From: Xiphias gladius
Taxonomy: Eukaryota > Chordata > Actinopteri > Istiophoriformes > Xiphiidae
Assembly (NCBI RefSeq): GCF_016859285.1
Contig: NC_053417.1
Location: 26,296,206-26,360,205, forward strand
DNA length: 64,000 nucleotides
Direction: 5' to 3'
The translations under genes were made by a program, and so were the position numbers. Numbering within the stretch: the stretch's first letter is position 1; every line of letters starts with the position of its first letter. Shown in pieces: positions 1-10,783 of this stretch. Below the pieces are notes generated by a model that did no database searches, was not told the origin of the DNA, and saw only the letters and a program-made list of their open reading frames with translations.

Positions 1-540
1 TCGTCAACAAATCCCATGAAAATCCAAAAATCAACAATGTAGTGTCAATACTTTCTAACTTCCCCAGCCTGTCTGTGGCTCTCTGCCCACAACCAACAAG
101 TTCCTACTGAAGACGTTAATGTTTAAAAATAGGTCACCAACATATAGTTTCGTTTTTTAAAAAGCCCGAATAATTTCTCAACACATCTGGGTAGTGTAGT
201 TTTTAGCAAACCTTACTTAAACAGCAGGATATGCTGCATTTGGGAACTATTGTCAGCGGTGGATTAATACACATTTGGTACTGAAGTGAGTATTTGGGCC
301 AGCAGGAGGGTGTATGCGGGATTGACTCAAAATAAACTACAGCATGTGTGTGTTCCTGGTAATGAAGGAACATGTCACCCAGTGCGAAAGTGTGGCTCAC
401 TGACGTGTTTTTAATAGTTTTTGGATGACAGTGGAGCTCTGTGGCAAAGAGGAACAGGATGAATCACAAACCTAATACTTGTTAGTAGGATCAGTTCATT
501 GTTTATTTCCCTCCTTTCATGAGATTTGCTGACAGTGAAA
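1..540. repeat. dispersed repeat, second copy at 54150-55330
   Basis: Shares segments with marchf9 intron 1: the 'tcaacaaatccca' start (about 5 and 54193), 'cttttagcaaacct' with 'gatacacatctgg' (about 200-265 and 54360-54445), and 'caatacttgtcaggagga' with 'tcaattcatcg' (about 475-500 and 55288-55316). The copies are diverged and rearranged. It occupies the tmbim6 intron where the missing last exon might have been expected. Family not identified. Confidence 0.6.
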
Positions 541-611
541 AAAAATCTATAATATGACCAGACTTATCCTTTAACTTTTAAAAGAAGGGAATTACGCAAT
601 ACGCTCAGTAC

Positions 612-687
612 CTTATCGTTCAAGGCAAGGATGACCATCAGTTTCCTGAAGATGGTGATGAAATCAAGGAAAAGGTCCACACAATGC
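612..687 (-). CDS. tmbim6: tmbim6 coding exon 8 (last one in window)
   Basis: 76 bp, acceptor CTTTTTGAAG (AAG instead of the usual CAG), donor GTACTG. Encodes [20 protein letters not shown] and ALNDK, and leaves in phase 0. One more short Lys-rich exon is expected to the left. Confidence 0.9.
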
Positions 688-3600
688 CTTCAAAAAGAAA
701 AAAATGATATGACGTTTGTTTCAGAATCATTATGTATGCTTTCTGAGAAAAAAAACTTATGTAAGAGTTTTGAAAAAGTACAGGGAATTGATGCGTGGTT
801 GTATATCTCACTAAGGGATCGTGTGCAGCGTTCGCATGGTATTTGGTAATGAGTGAACAGCTAAGGGCCCAGGTGGACTTTATTAATAGAGAATAAATCC
901 TCACCAGACATAGTCCTTGTCGCCGTTCTCTGCTTTCTCAATGATGAGCTGAGTGTCAAACAGGACAAAGCCGCACATGATGAGCAGCCCAAGGTACATG
1001 TGCGCCTGTCAGAAATGATAAAGACACACACACACACACACACACACAAAATAAATTAATAAATAATACGATCTATACCTCACATTGTGACACACAGCTG
1101 ATCAAGCTTTTAGTGAGGGGGGATATTTAACTACCTTAAAGAGCATCAGAGATCCAAAGAACATGTTCATCACAGACATGAGGAACAGGATGGAAAGGCC
1201 GGACATCAATGTGCCTGAGAAGAAAAATAAGTTAATACATTTTAAGGAAACAAGCTCGTAGAGGTGAAGGAGAAGAAATTCAGCAGAATACTGTAAAATT
1301 AGGTCATTGCTTATGTAAAATGGCATATCTCTGATGGACAAAAAAAAGGGTGTAACTAATAGAATATAGTATTAGAGGGTGGCTGTTACAGCTAGGGTAA
1401 CAACAACACAAAAGTGCCTTTACCTCCAAGGAACAGGTAGCTCCTGCGCTGGGCATAGAGGGCGCTGAGTGTGAAGCAAATGAAAATCACAGAGGTTCCC
1501 ATGAAAGCCGTCACGATGATGCTGAGGAAAAACAAACCATGACAAACCGTAAGTCTGCAGTAAATACGCACTTTCAATTACCCATTTACAGACCCACAGT
1601 AAGGTGGCTGCATTCATCACACAACACCTTTCACATGTGTTGTTTCGTTTTAAGATCACTGCTTGAAGATTTTTGGTTGTAATGTTAAATGTTAACTAGC
1701 TGTTAGCTACTTATGTGCACTGAGTAACCTTTCACATACCTCGGATTGACAGAGATGACAAAGTCCAGTGTGGGGCCAAGACCAACACCTGGAGAGGGAG
1801 AGAGGAAGGGAAACACTGTTTTTAGACTCTAGCCCTGTCCACACGCAAAGGAACCATTTTTACTTGTAACATGCCCACAATTAGGGCTGCAAATAACGAT
1901 TATTTTCATTATTGATTAACCTGTCAATTATTTTGTCTGGGGGAAAAAAAAAAAAAAAAAATTTAACATCACTGTAAAAAATGTCAATCTCTGTTTCCCA
2001 CAGATTAAGATGACATCTTCAATGTCTTGTTTTGTCCGACCAACAGTCCAAATCTTAAATTCAAAATACCCAGTGTAGTTATATAAAAAAAAGAGATAAG
2101 GAAATCTTCATATTTGAGGCGCTAATTGCAGCAATTGCTGTGGAATTTTTCCTTGAAAAGTTACTTCAGCGATTAATCGCTTATCAAAATTCAAAATTCT
2201 TGATCGACTAATCGATAAGGGAATAAATCATTACACCTCTACCCACAGTGTCATCAGTTTACCTGTGAGGAAGGCAAATCCTGCGAGGATAGCCAGTCTC
2301 TTCTTCTCTGTCTCAGAGTTGTGTGGTGTCATGGCCAGCCAGAACATCATCCCCAGGGAGCCGAGCACAGACAGCACGCCTCCCTGAGAAGCAGGCACAA
2401 GGTATTCATAAGGGCAGCAACACTGTGGCTAAGATAACACTCAGGGTTTGTGTTGAACAATGCTAAATCCCAATCATGGCCACAGAATTATTTTATAGTT
2501 GTTTCATGGTTACTGCCCAATTTCAGAATTATTCTCTCTAGTGCTGTTAAAATTGGCCAAAAATGATATCCCATTATTTCTCCTAAAAAAAACCAAAACA
2601 AAACAAATGGGTTCGAAACCATTCGAATATCTATTTTGTGCATTATTTCCATGAAAGGGCAAACCAATACAACGAGAGACATAACTACTTGGGTGCATAT
2701 TTTCGTGATGTGCCCTCAGGTTGCTAGTGCTCGAATGGTAGGCTAACTGTAACTTACGTGGCTTTCGTACAACTTTATCTCAAGGTTCCACGATACTGAC
2801 TAAAATCCTAAGTGTGTCCAAACAGGGGCTTTTTAGATCGTTCGGAGTGCGATTCACTGTCTGTGGCCAAGTTGGGTTGTGAACTCTCTGCCTTCAATAC
2901 CACACGGTTGTTCTCGATTTATTCGCTCCTTTCAGCGTGACCTACATTTCCTTTTCAATCAATGAACGTAACGTCGTGTGACTCCTGTCCGTCATGCAGT
3001 GCATTCAGCGCAGAACTCACGAGGCAGACAGCCACGTTAGTGCTGCTTTTTTTTTTTTTTTTCACAATCAATTTCTGTTTTTTTTTTTAACAATACGATT
3101 ATGTAATCAAATTTTGAATATTCACTGACAGCCCTACTGTGCTGTACAAGTCAACTTGACCTGACTTGCTCCTTCTTGGCTATATCCTTCCACGTTGACA
3201 GACTGAAAAAAGCTATTTCATTTTCAGTATTTTACCCATAATACATTCAGTTCCCTCTAAAAATAAAACCCAAAATAACAAAGGGGAAGGCTAATAGCAG
3301 CCATGATCTCAAAGTATTAGGCAGCAGAACTTCCTACACAATCAATCTCTTTAGCTCAGTTTCATTGTCTTCTACGGGCATGTAAACTGTTATTACATGA
3401 AACATGGACAGAAATGAATAAGCAATGTATGTTGTCAGTGGCTGAGAGGCTGAGTGACAATGCTAACTGTAAATGACCAAAGAATCTAAACTTCACAAAA
3501 ACACAATGATTTCCATGTTTCCCAAAGTGTTTCATTGGTCCATTTCATCTAAAATAAGGAGCACCTCTGCTACAATCTTAAAAATAAATGCATACACCCT

Positions 3601-4397
3601 TCTGAAATAAAACGTTAACCTTTAGTGAAGAAGAGCTTCTATATTTCACAGCAAATGTAATTCTTTTAATTGGCATGGCCATTGTTCCTGTCATCTACTA
3701 ACTATCATGGGGAGAGATGCATTAGGATCTGAGTAGCTTACCACTTTTGCTCTAAAAACTTACAGCTGGGCTTCAGAATTAAATAATGTACAAAATTCCC
3801 TACATTGCATAATTTTACTATTATGAAAACTTTTGACTTTTATCTCTACAAAATTGTTTTAAGTAAACTTAACATGCAAATTAAGTTATATTAAGTAGGG
3901 TAAAACATTCTTGCCTGTACTTTCCTTCAGAGGACCATTTGAATTTATGAAAATGAAAAACCTGAGCAGGCAGACTTTTTTTGATTTTTTGATTTTTTTT
4001 TACTACATCCCTTAAACATGCATTGATGCAGTAAGACAATATAGTATATCCACATAAACTTAACAGCATATATATTCTGTGTCCCTGCACCAAGACTATG
4101 TTGTATCTTGTCAGTGTTACCTGAAAGAGGCGTGTGACGACATGGACGTAGGAGCCAGCTGCAGCCACAAACATACAAACTGCCAAGCTGGAGTACACAT
4201 TCTTCAAGTGCAGCTGAGTGGAGTGAGATCTGCAGAGGAAGATTACAATGAACAGTGCATGAGCGATGGAAACTTGAGTTAAAGCAAATAAAGTATACAA
4301 CTGATATACATCACACAGCAGTCTACTGCAGGCTTACGTACATTTGGGAGAACTTGAAGAGAGCGTCGATGTTGATGTTGCGGTCAAACACGTTCAT
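612..4397 (-). CDS. tmbim6: Bax inhibitor-1 / TMBIM6, spliced, 8 coding exons, 3' end off window
   Basis: Multi-pass ER membrane protein of the BI-1 (TMBIM) family, a Ca2+-leak protein that dampens ER stress and cell death. Coding exons on the minus strand: 4342-4397, 4121-4229, 2263-2383, 1740-1788, 1424-1521, 1135-1214, 905-1005, 612-687. All have GT-AG borders and the phases chain without a break, giving 230 residues. It starts [18 protein letters not shown]. Family blocks seen are [13 protein letters not shown] (exon 2), LAGFAFLTG (exon 3), [18 protein letters not shown] (exon 5) and [16 protein letters not shown] (exon 7, Asp188), then [17 protein letters not shown] (exon 8). The last two hold the conserved family aspartates. 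The human protein is 237 aa and ends in a short Lys-rich tail. That tail exon (about 7 codons) is not visible here and should lie left of position 1. Identity is certain at family and gene level; only the 3' end is missing. Confidence 0.95.
905..1005 (-). CDS. tmbim6: tmbim6 coding exon 7
   Basis: 101 bp, acceptor TTCTGACAG, donor GTGAGG. Encodes [20 protein letters not shown] and [12 protein letters not shown], the most diagnostic BI-1 block in the window. Confidence 0.95.
1023..1048. repeat. (CA)n microsatellite
   Basis: About 13 CA units in the tmbim6 intron, 18 nt outside exon 7. Confidence 0.9.
1135..1214 (-). CDS. tmbim6: tmbim6 coding exon 6
   Basis: 80 bp, acceptor TTCTTCTCAG, donor GTAGTT. 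Encodes a membrane segment, [20 protein letters not shown], then SLMLFK. Confidence 0.94.
1424..1521 (-). CDS. tmbim6: tmbim6 coding exon 5
   Basis: 98 bp, acceptor TTTTCCTCAG, donor GTAAAG. Encodes [20 protein letters not shown] followed by the strongly conserved [13 protein letters not shown]. Confidence 0.95.
1740..1788 (-). CDS. tmbim6: tmbim6 coding exon 4
   Basis: 49 bp micro-exon, acceptor CCTCTCCAG, donor GTATGT. Encodes [17 protein letters not shown], which matches the human GVGLGPALEFCIAVNPS block. Confidence 0.93.
1883..2240. repeat. AATCGATTA-type dispersed repeat, copy 1
   Basis: Starts TAGGGCTGCAAATAACGATT and ends in GATCGACTAATCGATAAG. The inside has the family marker 'cttgttttgtccgaccaaca' near 2025. 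Same family at 10893, 35640, 41668, 44227 and 51583. It looks like a non-autonomous DNA transposon with AT-rich inverted ends; the superfamily was not assigned. Confidence 0.75.
2263..2383 (-). CDS. tmbim6: tmbim6 coding exon 3
   Basis: 121 bp, acceptor TTCTCAG, donor GTAAAC. Encodes the second membrane segment ([16 protein letters not shown]), a charged NSETEKKR loop and [12 protein letters not shown]. Confidence 0.94.
4121..4229 (-). CDS. tmbim6: tmbim6 coding exon 2
   Basis: Acceptor CTCTGCAG before 4229, donor GTAAC at 4120. 109 bp, entered in phase 2 and left in phase 0. Encodes the first membrane segment ([15 protein letters not shown]). Confidence 0.94.
4342..4397 (-). CDS. tmbim6: tmbim6 coding exon 1
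   Basis: Start ATG at 4397-4395. Encodes residues 1-18 plus 2 nt, followed by a strong GTACGTAAG donor at 4341-4333. The 5' UTR part of the exon runs back to an acceptor (TTCTCTTCAG) at about 4451. Confidence 0.93.
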
Positions 4398-4566
4398 GAT
4401 GGTATCAGGATTTGAGATCTGAAGAAATTTTCGTTCAGCTAATGTCTCCTCTGAAGAGAAACACACGTGATTACACTTCAGCTCCACTTTAACAGTCAGA
4501 ATGAAATGAAATTATACAGCCATAATTGTGTACATGCAGCATTCACAGATCATTTATTAATAATCA

Positions 4567-5620
4567 GAAGTGGAAAGCAACTACATTTACTAAAGTATTC
4601 TTCTTAAATACAATTTTGAGGTACTTCACTCTAACATGTCCTTTTTATGCTACTTTATGCTTCTACTCAACATTTCAGAGTTATGTATTGTACTTTTTAC
4701 TCTACTACATTTACCTATTTACCTTACATACACACTATATCAATATCAATGATCCAATATCATACCATGCTACATAATGAGCACTTTTTATTTTATCTTG
4801 TTAGTACTACTTTTGTAGTTTTACTTAAGGAGAAATTCTGAGTGCAGGCATTGGTGTGGCACCAAAATCTGGGCCTCGTACTTCTGCAATCTCAGTGGGC
4901 CCCCGTCCCCTTTTAATACATCCATTGTCACACCTGTACAAATACAGACGGGCGACAAATTAAAAGGAAAAACCAACATAAAGTGTCTTAGTAAGGCGTT
5001 CTTCCAAAAGATATTCCCTCCATTGGGTTTTTTGATGATAGTGGTGGAGAGCACTGTCTAACATGTCGGTCCAAAGTCTGCCACAGGCGTTCAATTGGGT
5101 TGGACTGATGGACAGACAAATCCTGCAATTTTGAGATTTGAAAAGCCCAGTCACTGACTAAATGAATAATCTCTTAATTAAGGAAATAATCAAAAGATTA
5201 ATCTATGAGGCCAATAATCATTAGTGGGAGCCCTATATTAAAACACCCAATATATCAGGGATATATTATTTAAAAAATGTATTTTGTTGTGTATATTTCT
5301 GTAATTTTACTCAAGTAACATTTTGAATGGAGGAATTTAACTTTGAGTCTTTTCATAATGTGGCATCACCACAATTTAAGATGAGTATGTCCATTTTATG
5401 CTGCTTTATACTTCTACTCGACATTTCGGGGGACTCCATTTTCTTCCACCATTTTTTTTTTTTACCATTTATTTTTTACTCTACTACATTTATCGAAGAG
5501 CTGCAGCTACATTTCAGATTAAGGTTTCACCTACAAAACACGCGATTAGTTTACAAAAGACGCTTATACTTACTTAACCTAAGTAAGTATTCTGAATACT
5601 GCTCGTACCACTAGTGATAA
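4567..5620. repeat. GTGGAA/TACTTTTACT-type dispersed repeat fragments
   Basis: Two partial copies (4567-4830 and about 5270-5620) share 'caattttgaggtactt', 'cttctactc-acattt' and 'tttttactctactacattta'. Between them (4838-5160) lies another old element, with 'gccacaggcgttcaattggg', a phrase resembling Tc1-type transposons. All of it lies in the 5' UTR intron of tmbim6. Confidence 0.6.
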
Positions 5621-6091
5621 GCCACAGGGTGCAGATCAAAGTGCGTATTTTAGTTTGATGAGGCTATGAAACATTAGCGAAGTTACACAACAGGTTCTCG
5701 CTAAATGTCAAGCACACAGTCGTGTTTTAGCAAGCTAGCAGTCCGATTGATATCGCGCTGTCGTTTCGTTTTGACGTTATAACTGTTAGCTGGCAGCAAA
5801 GTCAACCCGTATTTGTTTAACTCGTAAATAAAAGCGTTGTTAGAAACAGGACAGACCGGTCGAGCCACGATCGGGAGAGCCGAAAACTGTGTTTTGACGC
5901 ATCAGACTATCCTGTTAACAGCTAACGTTGCTATACAGTTAGCGTGAAATAACCAGCGGCCTGGCTAGCTGACGTCTGCTAGTCTGTAAACACAATTCAA
6001 CGTCTGGTTCTTTCTTCGGCAGATAACGTTAGTCGCCATCAATGCGATGCACCGAGGCCGCACGCAGAATACGCCAACGTAAAATACAAAC

Positions 6092-6146
6092 CTCGACTCT
6101 CTTCTGCTCCGATGCTGTTTGACTGCCGGACTTCGTCTTCGTCTTT

Positions 6147-6179
<33 letters not shown>

Positions 6180-6240
6180 TAAAACAGTACGTGTCAGTCA
6201 GCCCACAGCGGCCTGCTGATGTCACCATGGAAACGCCCAG
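6092..6240 (-). promoter_or_regulatory. tmbim6: probable tmbim6 promoter and non-coding first exon
   Basis: The tmbim6 start exon has an acceptor in its 5' UTR (about 4451), so an upstream non-coding exon is required. The best candidate ends at 6092 with a GTTTGT donor at 6091-6086 and reads purine-rich on the minus strand. CpG density rises from about 5700 to 6240. A 29-nt poly-T run (6149-6177) sits just upstream of the inferred exon. The transcription start is not fixed. This assignment is inference from splice-site logic. Confidence 0.45.
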
Positions 6241-7363
6241 AAAAATGTCGACACTGAAGTTAGCTTCAGATTCGTCGGTTTTACAACTCTGAAACGCTTT
6301 TTAAACAGTGTTTTGTTTTGGGGTTTTTTTGCTAATGTGGTCCATTCAGGTTTGACAAATCCAGACCTGGTCTGATGTGGTCTGGTTGGGGGGAGGGGGG
6401 TTAACCCATAGAAATGAACAATCTTCAGTTAATGTAAAAGTGTAATAATAATCAGGCCCAGGTCTGATGTGGTCTAGATGGAGGGGAAAAGCAGGGAAAT
6501 TGCCCTTTTTTGTGTGTGTTTTCAGAGGGGGAATAAAGGTGACACATATCTTAAACTGTGTTTTTAAGCTTCTCCGGGTTAATGTGGGTCAGATATGTCA
6601 AGTCTAGTAAGTGGGTTTTGATTTGATCCCCGCTGCTCTGTCTGGGATTTGGGGGGGAATGGGGTTTTTGGTGTGTTTTCACATACAGAATAGAGGTTTT
6701 ACAAATCTGAAACTGTGTTTCAGACAGTTATCGGAGTCTACTTGTTCCTCACATCCAGGTTTGACGGGTTTATTTTTAAGCCAAACCTAGTTCATTGCTG
6801 TCTAGACGGTGAAGTGAAATCTCCAGATTTTGCATTCATCAATAAAACGAAAAGGTTTGACGGTTCTGAGAACGAGTTTTAAAACGGAGTCAACACTTTC
6901 GCCAGGATGCATTTGACAACGTCCAACTTAACTGTCGAATCTGAAGCTAACTTCAGCGTCGTCAGAATGTTTACTGTCCGAAATTTCCCGAAGGTGAAAT
7001 CGAAAACACGCTGATTCCTCGCGCTGCTGGCGGGCATAAATAAGCGAACGACAAACAACCGTTTTGTAGTCACGGAACCTTTTAACGCGTTACTCTTTAC
7101 CGAGAACCATCGCCTGCCCGTTTTATATTAAAAGGCACTTCCTGGTGTCACCGAGTAATGTCCCCGGTACACCTAAAATGGCCGACGCGTGAATGTAGCG
7201 GCACCGTAGTGAAGCGCTGCAGCGAAGCCGCGCGTTTCTCGGTGACATTGTGTGTTTTTACAGTTTCAGTTTGAAGACGCGTTTAACAGGTTTCCGATTA
7301 AAAAATAATAATAAAAATTAAAAAAACGGAATAAAAGCAGGACTGATGCAAAAAGAAAAAAAA

Positions 7364-8126
7364 CTACTGTGATGGAAAGTAACTGAGTAGTCAAGTATTA
7401 GAAGTACACATTTGAGGTATTTGTACTTTACTCGAGTATTTCCATTTCGTTTTATACTTCTGTTTCACTACAATCCAGAGGCAAATATTTTGCTTCCTAC
7501 GCCACTATTTTATTTCTTTTTTTTTTTTTATGTGGCCGCTGATTTCGCTGTGATGTGATCTGTTTCTAAACTATAATAACGTTGCTCAGTTCACAAAATC
7601 TCGCTCCTAACGGGTCATTTCAGTCTGTTGCTCAGTCCTTAAAAGTCTTGTTGTCTTTCATAAAGGTGAAAAACTCTGAGCATAATTCTTGTGCAGCAAC
7701 GTGATCGTTCTGTCTTATTTCAAGACACAGAAACTCCTCTTTAGAGCATTTAAAAAAAAATAAAAAGTAAAAACTCATTGATTGCTCTTAAGACGTTTTT
7801 CATGAGATTGGGGGTCTACAGATTAAACTACCCAACACTATATAGAGATGTGAAAATTACACATTATGCATCAGTAAAATTAATAATCCTATAGGCTTTA
7901 ATAAAATATATATATGTGCAATACAGCAACCATCAAACTGACCACTTTTTCTGCAGAATGAGTACTTTTACTTTTGATACTTGAAGTACATTTTGCTGAC
8001 AATACTTTTTTGATTTTACACGAGTAAGCTTTTGAATGCAGGACTTTTGGTAATGGGAGCATTTTCCACAATGGTGTGTTGCTGCTTTTACTTAAGTAAA
8101 GGATCTGAATACTTCTACCACCACTG
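7364..8126. repeat. GTGGAA-type dispersed repeat, long copy
   Basis: Begins ctactgtgatggaaagtaac and ends acttctaccaccactgg, giving inverted ends of the form CAGTGGTGGAA. Contains 'tttgaggtatttgtacttta' and a T-rich core. Confidence 0.7.
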
Positions 8127-8301
8127 GCAAATTCTTATGTTTGCGAGAAAATGAGAAACAATATCAGTCACAGTTACACATGGTGCAGTTGCATGCAACA
8201 TGTTCTGACTGGTCGACCAAGAATTCCTTTTACCTGCATCTTTACATCCTTGACTTACAGTGCTGGTTATACAAATGAATGTATGTTAAATTAAAATCAG
8301 T

Positions 8302-8639
8302 CAGTGGTGGAAGAAGAATTCAGAGATTTTCCTTGAGTATAAGTAGTAATACCGCAATGTAAATATGCTCCATTACAAAAAAGTCTCATATCCAACAGTT
8401 TAGTTTAGTACAGTAGTATTTGCAATGAATTGCATCAAAAGTGAAAGTAGTCATTATGCTGAATGACCTTCGTCATATTTAACTATAGATATAATAATAT
8501 TGTGTAATAATAATAATAATGTAAAGAGCTTTATACACTGTTGGGAAGTTAACAAGATGAAATGGAAGTACTCAAGTGCTTCAAGGTCGTACTGAAGTAC
8601 AGTATTTCAGTAAATGTACTTAGTGACATTCCACCACTG
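8302..8639. repeat. GTGGAA-type dispersed repeat, 338 bp with clear inverted ends
   Basis: Starts CAGTGGTGGAAGAAG and ends ACATTCCACCACTG. It is a compact, non-coding, MITE-like copy of the family. Confidence 0.8.
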
Positions 8640-10657
8640 TAGGTTGTTTAAAATATATGTGTAAAATGCATTTTTAGTTGCCAAAGTTTGGATATGCATA
8701 AGTGGTATGCTCTGTGCAAGTAGTACTGCGATGCACGGCATACTCCTAAACAAAAATTGGATTATTTTTCATCTCGTCACCAAAGTGCTGTAACCCTGCG
8801 ATGTGAGTAGAGCTCGATTGTATCAAAGATTTAACGATTTAAAAAGATAATTGATTGTAGCAAAGGCAGCTTTGGAAGGGGCCTGTTTGTGTCACAAGGT
8901 AGAAAAACACACACAAAAACAGTTAAATATAACCAATTTTTATTTCAAAATAAAAAATTGGTAGCACCTTGTCTTTTTAGAGTTTTGGTCAGATTAGGTA
9001 GACAAAATGAGTTTTTGATTTATTCTCATACACAAAGACAAATTGTGACTGTCTAAACAAATACTTTTGGTCATCACAACTGGTATATTTTCATTGTCAG
9101 ATTTTACTAGTTAACATGCAGGCAATAATTGCATCAGGCATTAAACATGATAGAAAAACCACACTACCCAGAAAACGTAACCCCACAGAATATCTGCTGT
9201 AATTAATTATTAAATGAAAAAAAAAAAAAAATAGATTTCTTGCATGATTGAATCTTGGATTTACATCTATTTGTTGATTTGATTTAACTGCTTAGGTTTT
9301 CGAATTATCCATGAACTTTGACAGAAAAATGTTTGTTATTTAGGCACAGATAAAACAGTTCAACGCAAGGCCAGCCTCAAAGTGGGCAAATGGATTACGG
9401 TACAAAATGTTAAGCGTTAAGAAGTACTGGACAATACAGGTTTTTGGCCAATAAATACAGAAAAAAAACAGTCATACATGTTAAAAAAAAAAAAAAGAAA
9501 AATCAAATTTGATATTTTCAAGTGTTGCACTGCAAGTACCACAGCCACATGGCATTACACTTGCTCCTAACAGTGTTTTCTCACGCTCAGCATGACACAT
9601 CAGAGTGTGTAGGCCTACGAATCTCTGTTCAGGCGGAACACCACTCTCTGTCCGAATTTCAAAAGGCACAGTTTTTACTTTCAGCACTGTCAATATAAAA
9701 CAAGTGCAAGTTGTTTGTCATGTAGAAATAAAAAGAAAAAAGATAGTAGCAAATGAGGCATTGTTAAACCTCGACTGAAAACCGTGGCGTTTATGGTCAT
9801 CTTATGTGCCAACATATTCCAGTGTGTCTGCTTTCAAACGGATCCGTCAAAGACAAGATTTCTTCCTGTTTACTTAACTTGTAACCAATAATATCATATC
9901 AATCTGACCACTAATTATTTATATTTGCATGTTTTGTAGAAATTATGTCTATGGTACAAATAAGTAAAATACACTTTTGTTTTGATTCTCATTTACAGGT
10001 AAATAAGGCTACAGTTATGTTTACATCTGCTGAATGCAATTATTGACTGGCGACTTCAAGAGGTACTGTCCATGTAATTACAGAATTGGGTTTGCATAGA
10101 AGAACCATGTTCACCATTTAAAAATAGATTTCCATATAAAACAACCTATAAAAAGAAATCAATACATGTATAAAATCTGGTGGAAATTTAAAAAAAGAGC
10201 TGATGTTTTTTTGCTGTTCCTTGAAGGCACCATCATAAAAAAAAAACAATGTCCAAAAGTCAAGTCAGGGCAGGCAGGCTTCTGCTTTGGCAAAAGAACC
10301 ACTTTAATATTTATTCTAACTGGAGCGATTGTGATGGGGCTGCTTTGGTCGTTGTTTCCCGCTTTTTCTCGTGGTGCTTTTAAAGAGTGGTTGTCAACAC
10401 TGTCAGCACTGAGGTTCAGAGGAAAAGGCCTCAGATTGTGATCTGCAGTTTAGTTTCAGCCAAAGACATTGTGTTTTCCAAGCTTGGAATTTCCTTAACC
10501 CCGTGCTGATACACTTTTCTAAACAGAGGATTTTGTGCAGCGGCGAGGAGAACAACATCTGGAAACTCTGGTATCTATTCTCAATATACGGTTCTACTGT
10601 AGTTGAAGAGGTTTCAAGTTGGAGCTCTACAAGGAGCCGAGCAGGTCCCTCGAGCGC

Positions 10658-10783
10658 TTAATGTCCACGAAGCTGGTCCAGCCGGGTGTAAATGTTGTCA
10701 GCTTGACTAAGTTCTTCAAACACAGGCAGAAGGTTGAGCAGCTCAGCATCTTCCACATCATCAAACCATGACACCACAGGAAC
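10658..10783 (-). CDS. ctdsp2: ctdsp2 coding exon 7 with stop
   Basis: 126 bp, acceptor TTCTTCAG. Encodes [20 protein letters not shown], then [21 protein letters not shown] and TAA. Confidence 0.94.
   Translation of the reverse strand, partial: VPVVSWFDDVEDAELLNLLPVFEELSQADNIYTRLDQLRGH

Larger units (their letters stand above)
6241..10657. other. spacer between tmbim6 promoter and ctdsp2 stop codon
   Basis: No coding exon recognised. Contents: a 700-bp unit with inverted ends (6248-6960), a promoter-like block with ETS- and YY1-like motifs (7130-7260), two GTGGAA-type repeats (7364-8126 and 8302-8639), and AT-rich sequence to 10657. The stretch from about 8930 to 10657 may be the long ctdsp2 3' UTR: a minus-strand AATAAA lies near 8938-8950. 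Human CTDSP2 also has a long 3' UTR. Confidence 0.5.

Noticed and set aside
490..525. Possible tmbim6 last exon after a TTCACTGTCAG acceptor
   Set aside because: In phase 0 it would give only Gln-Ile-Ser and a stop, with no Lys-rich tail, and the sequence belongs to a dispersed repeat.
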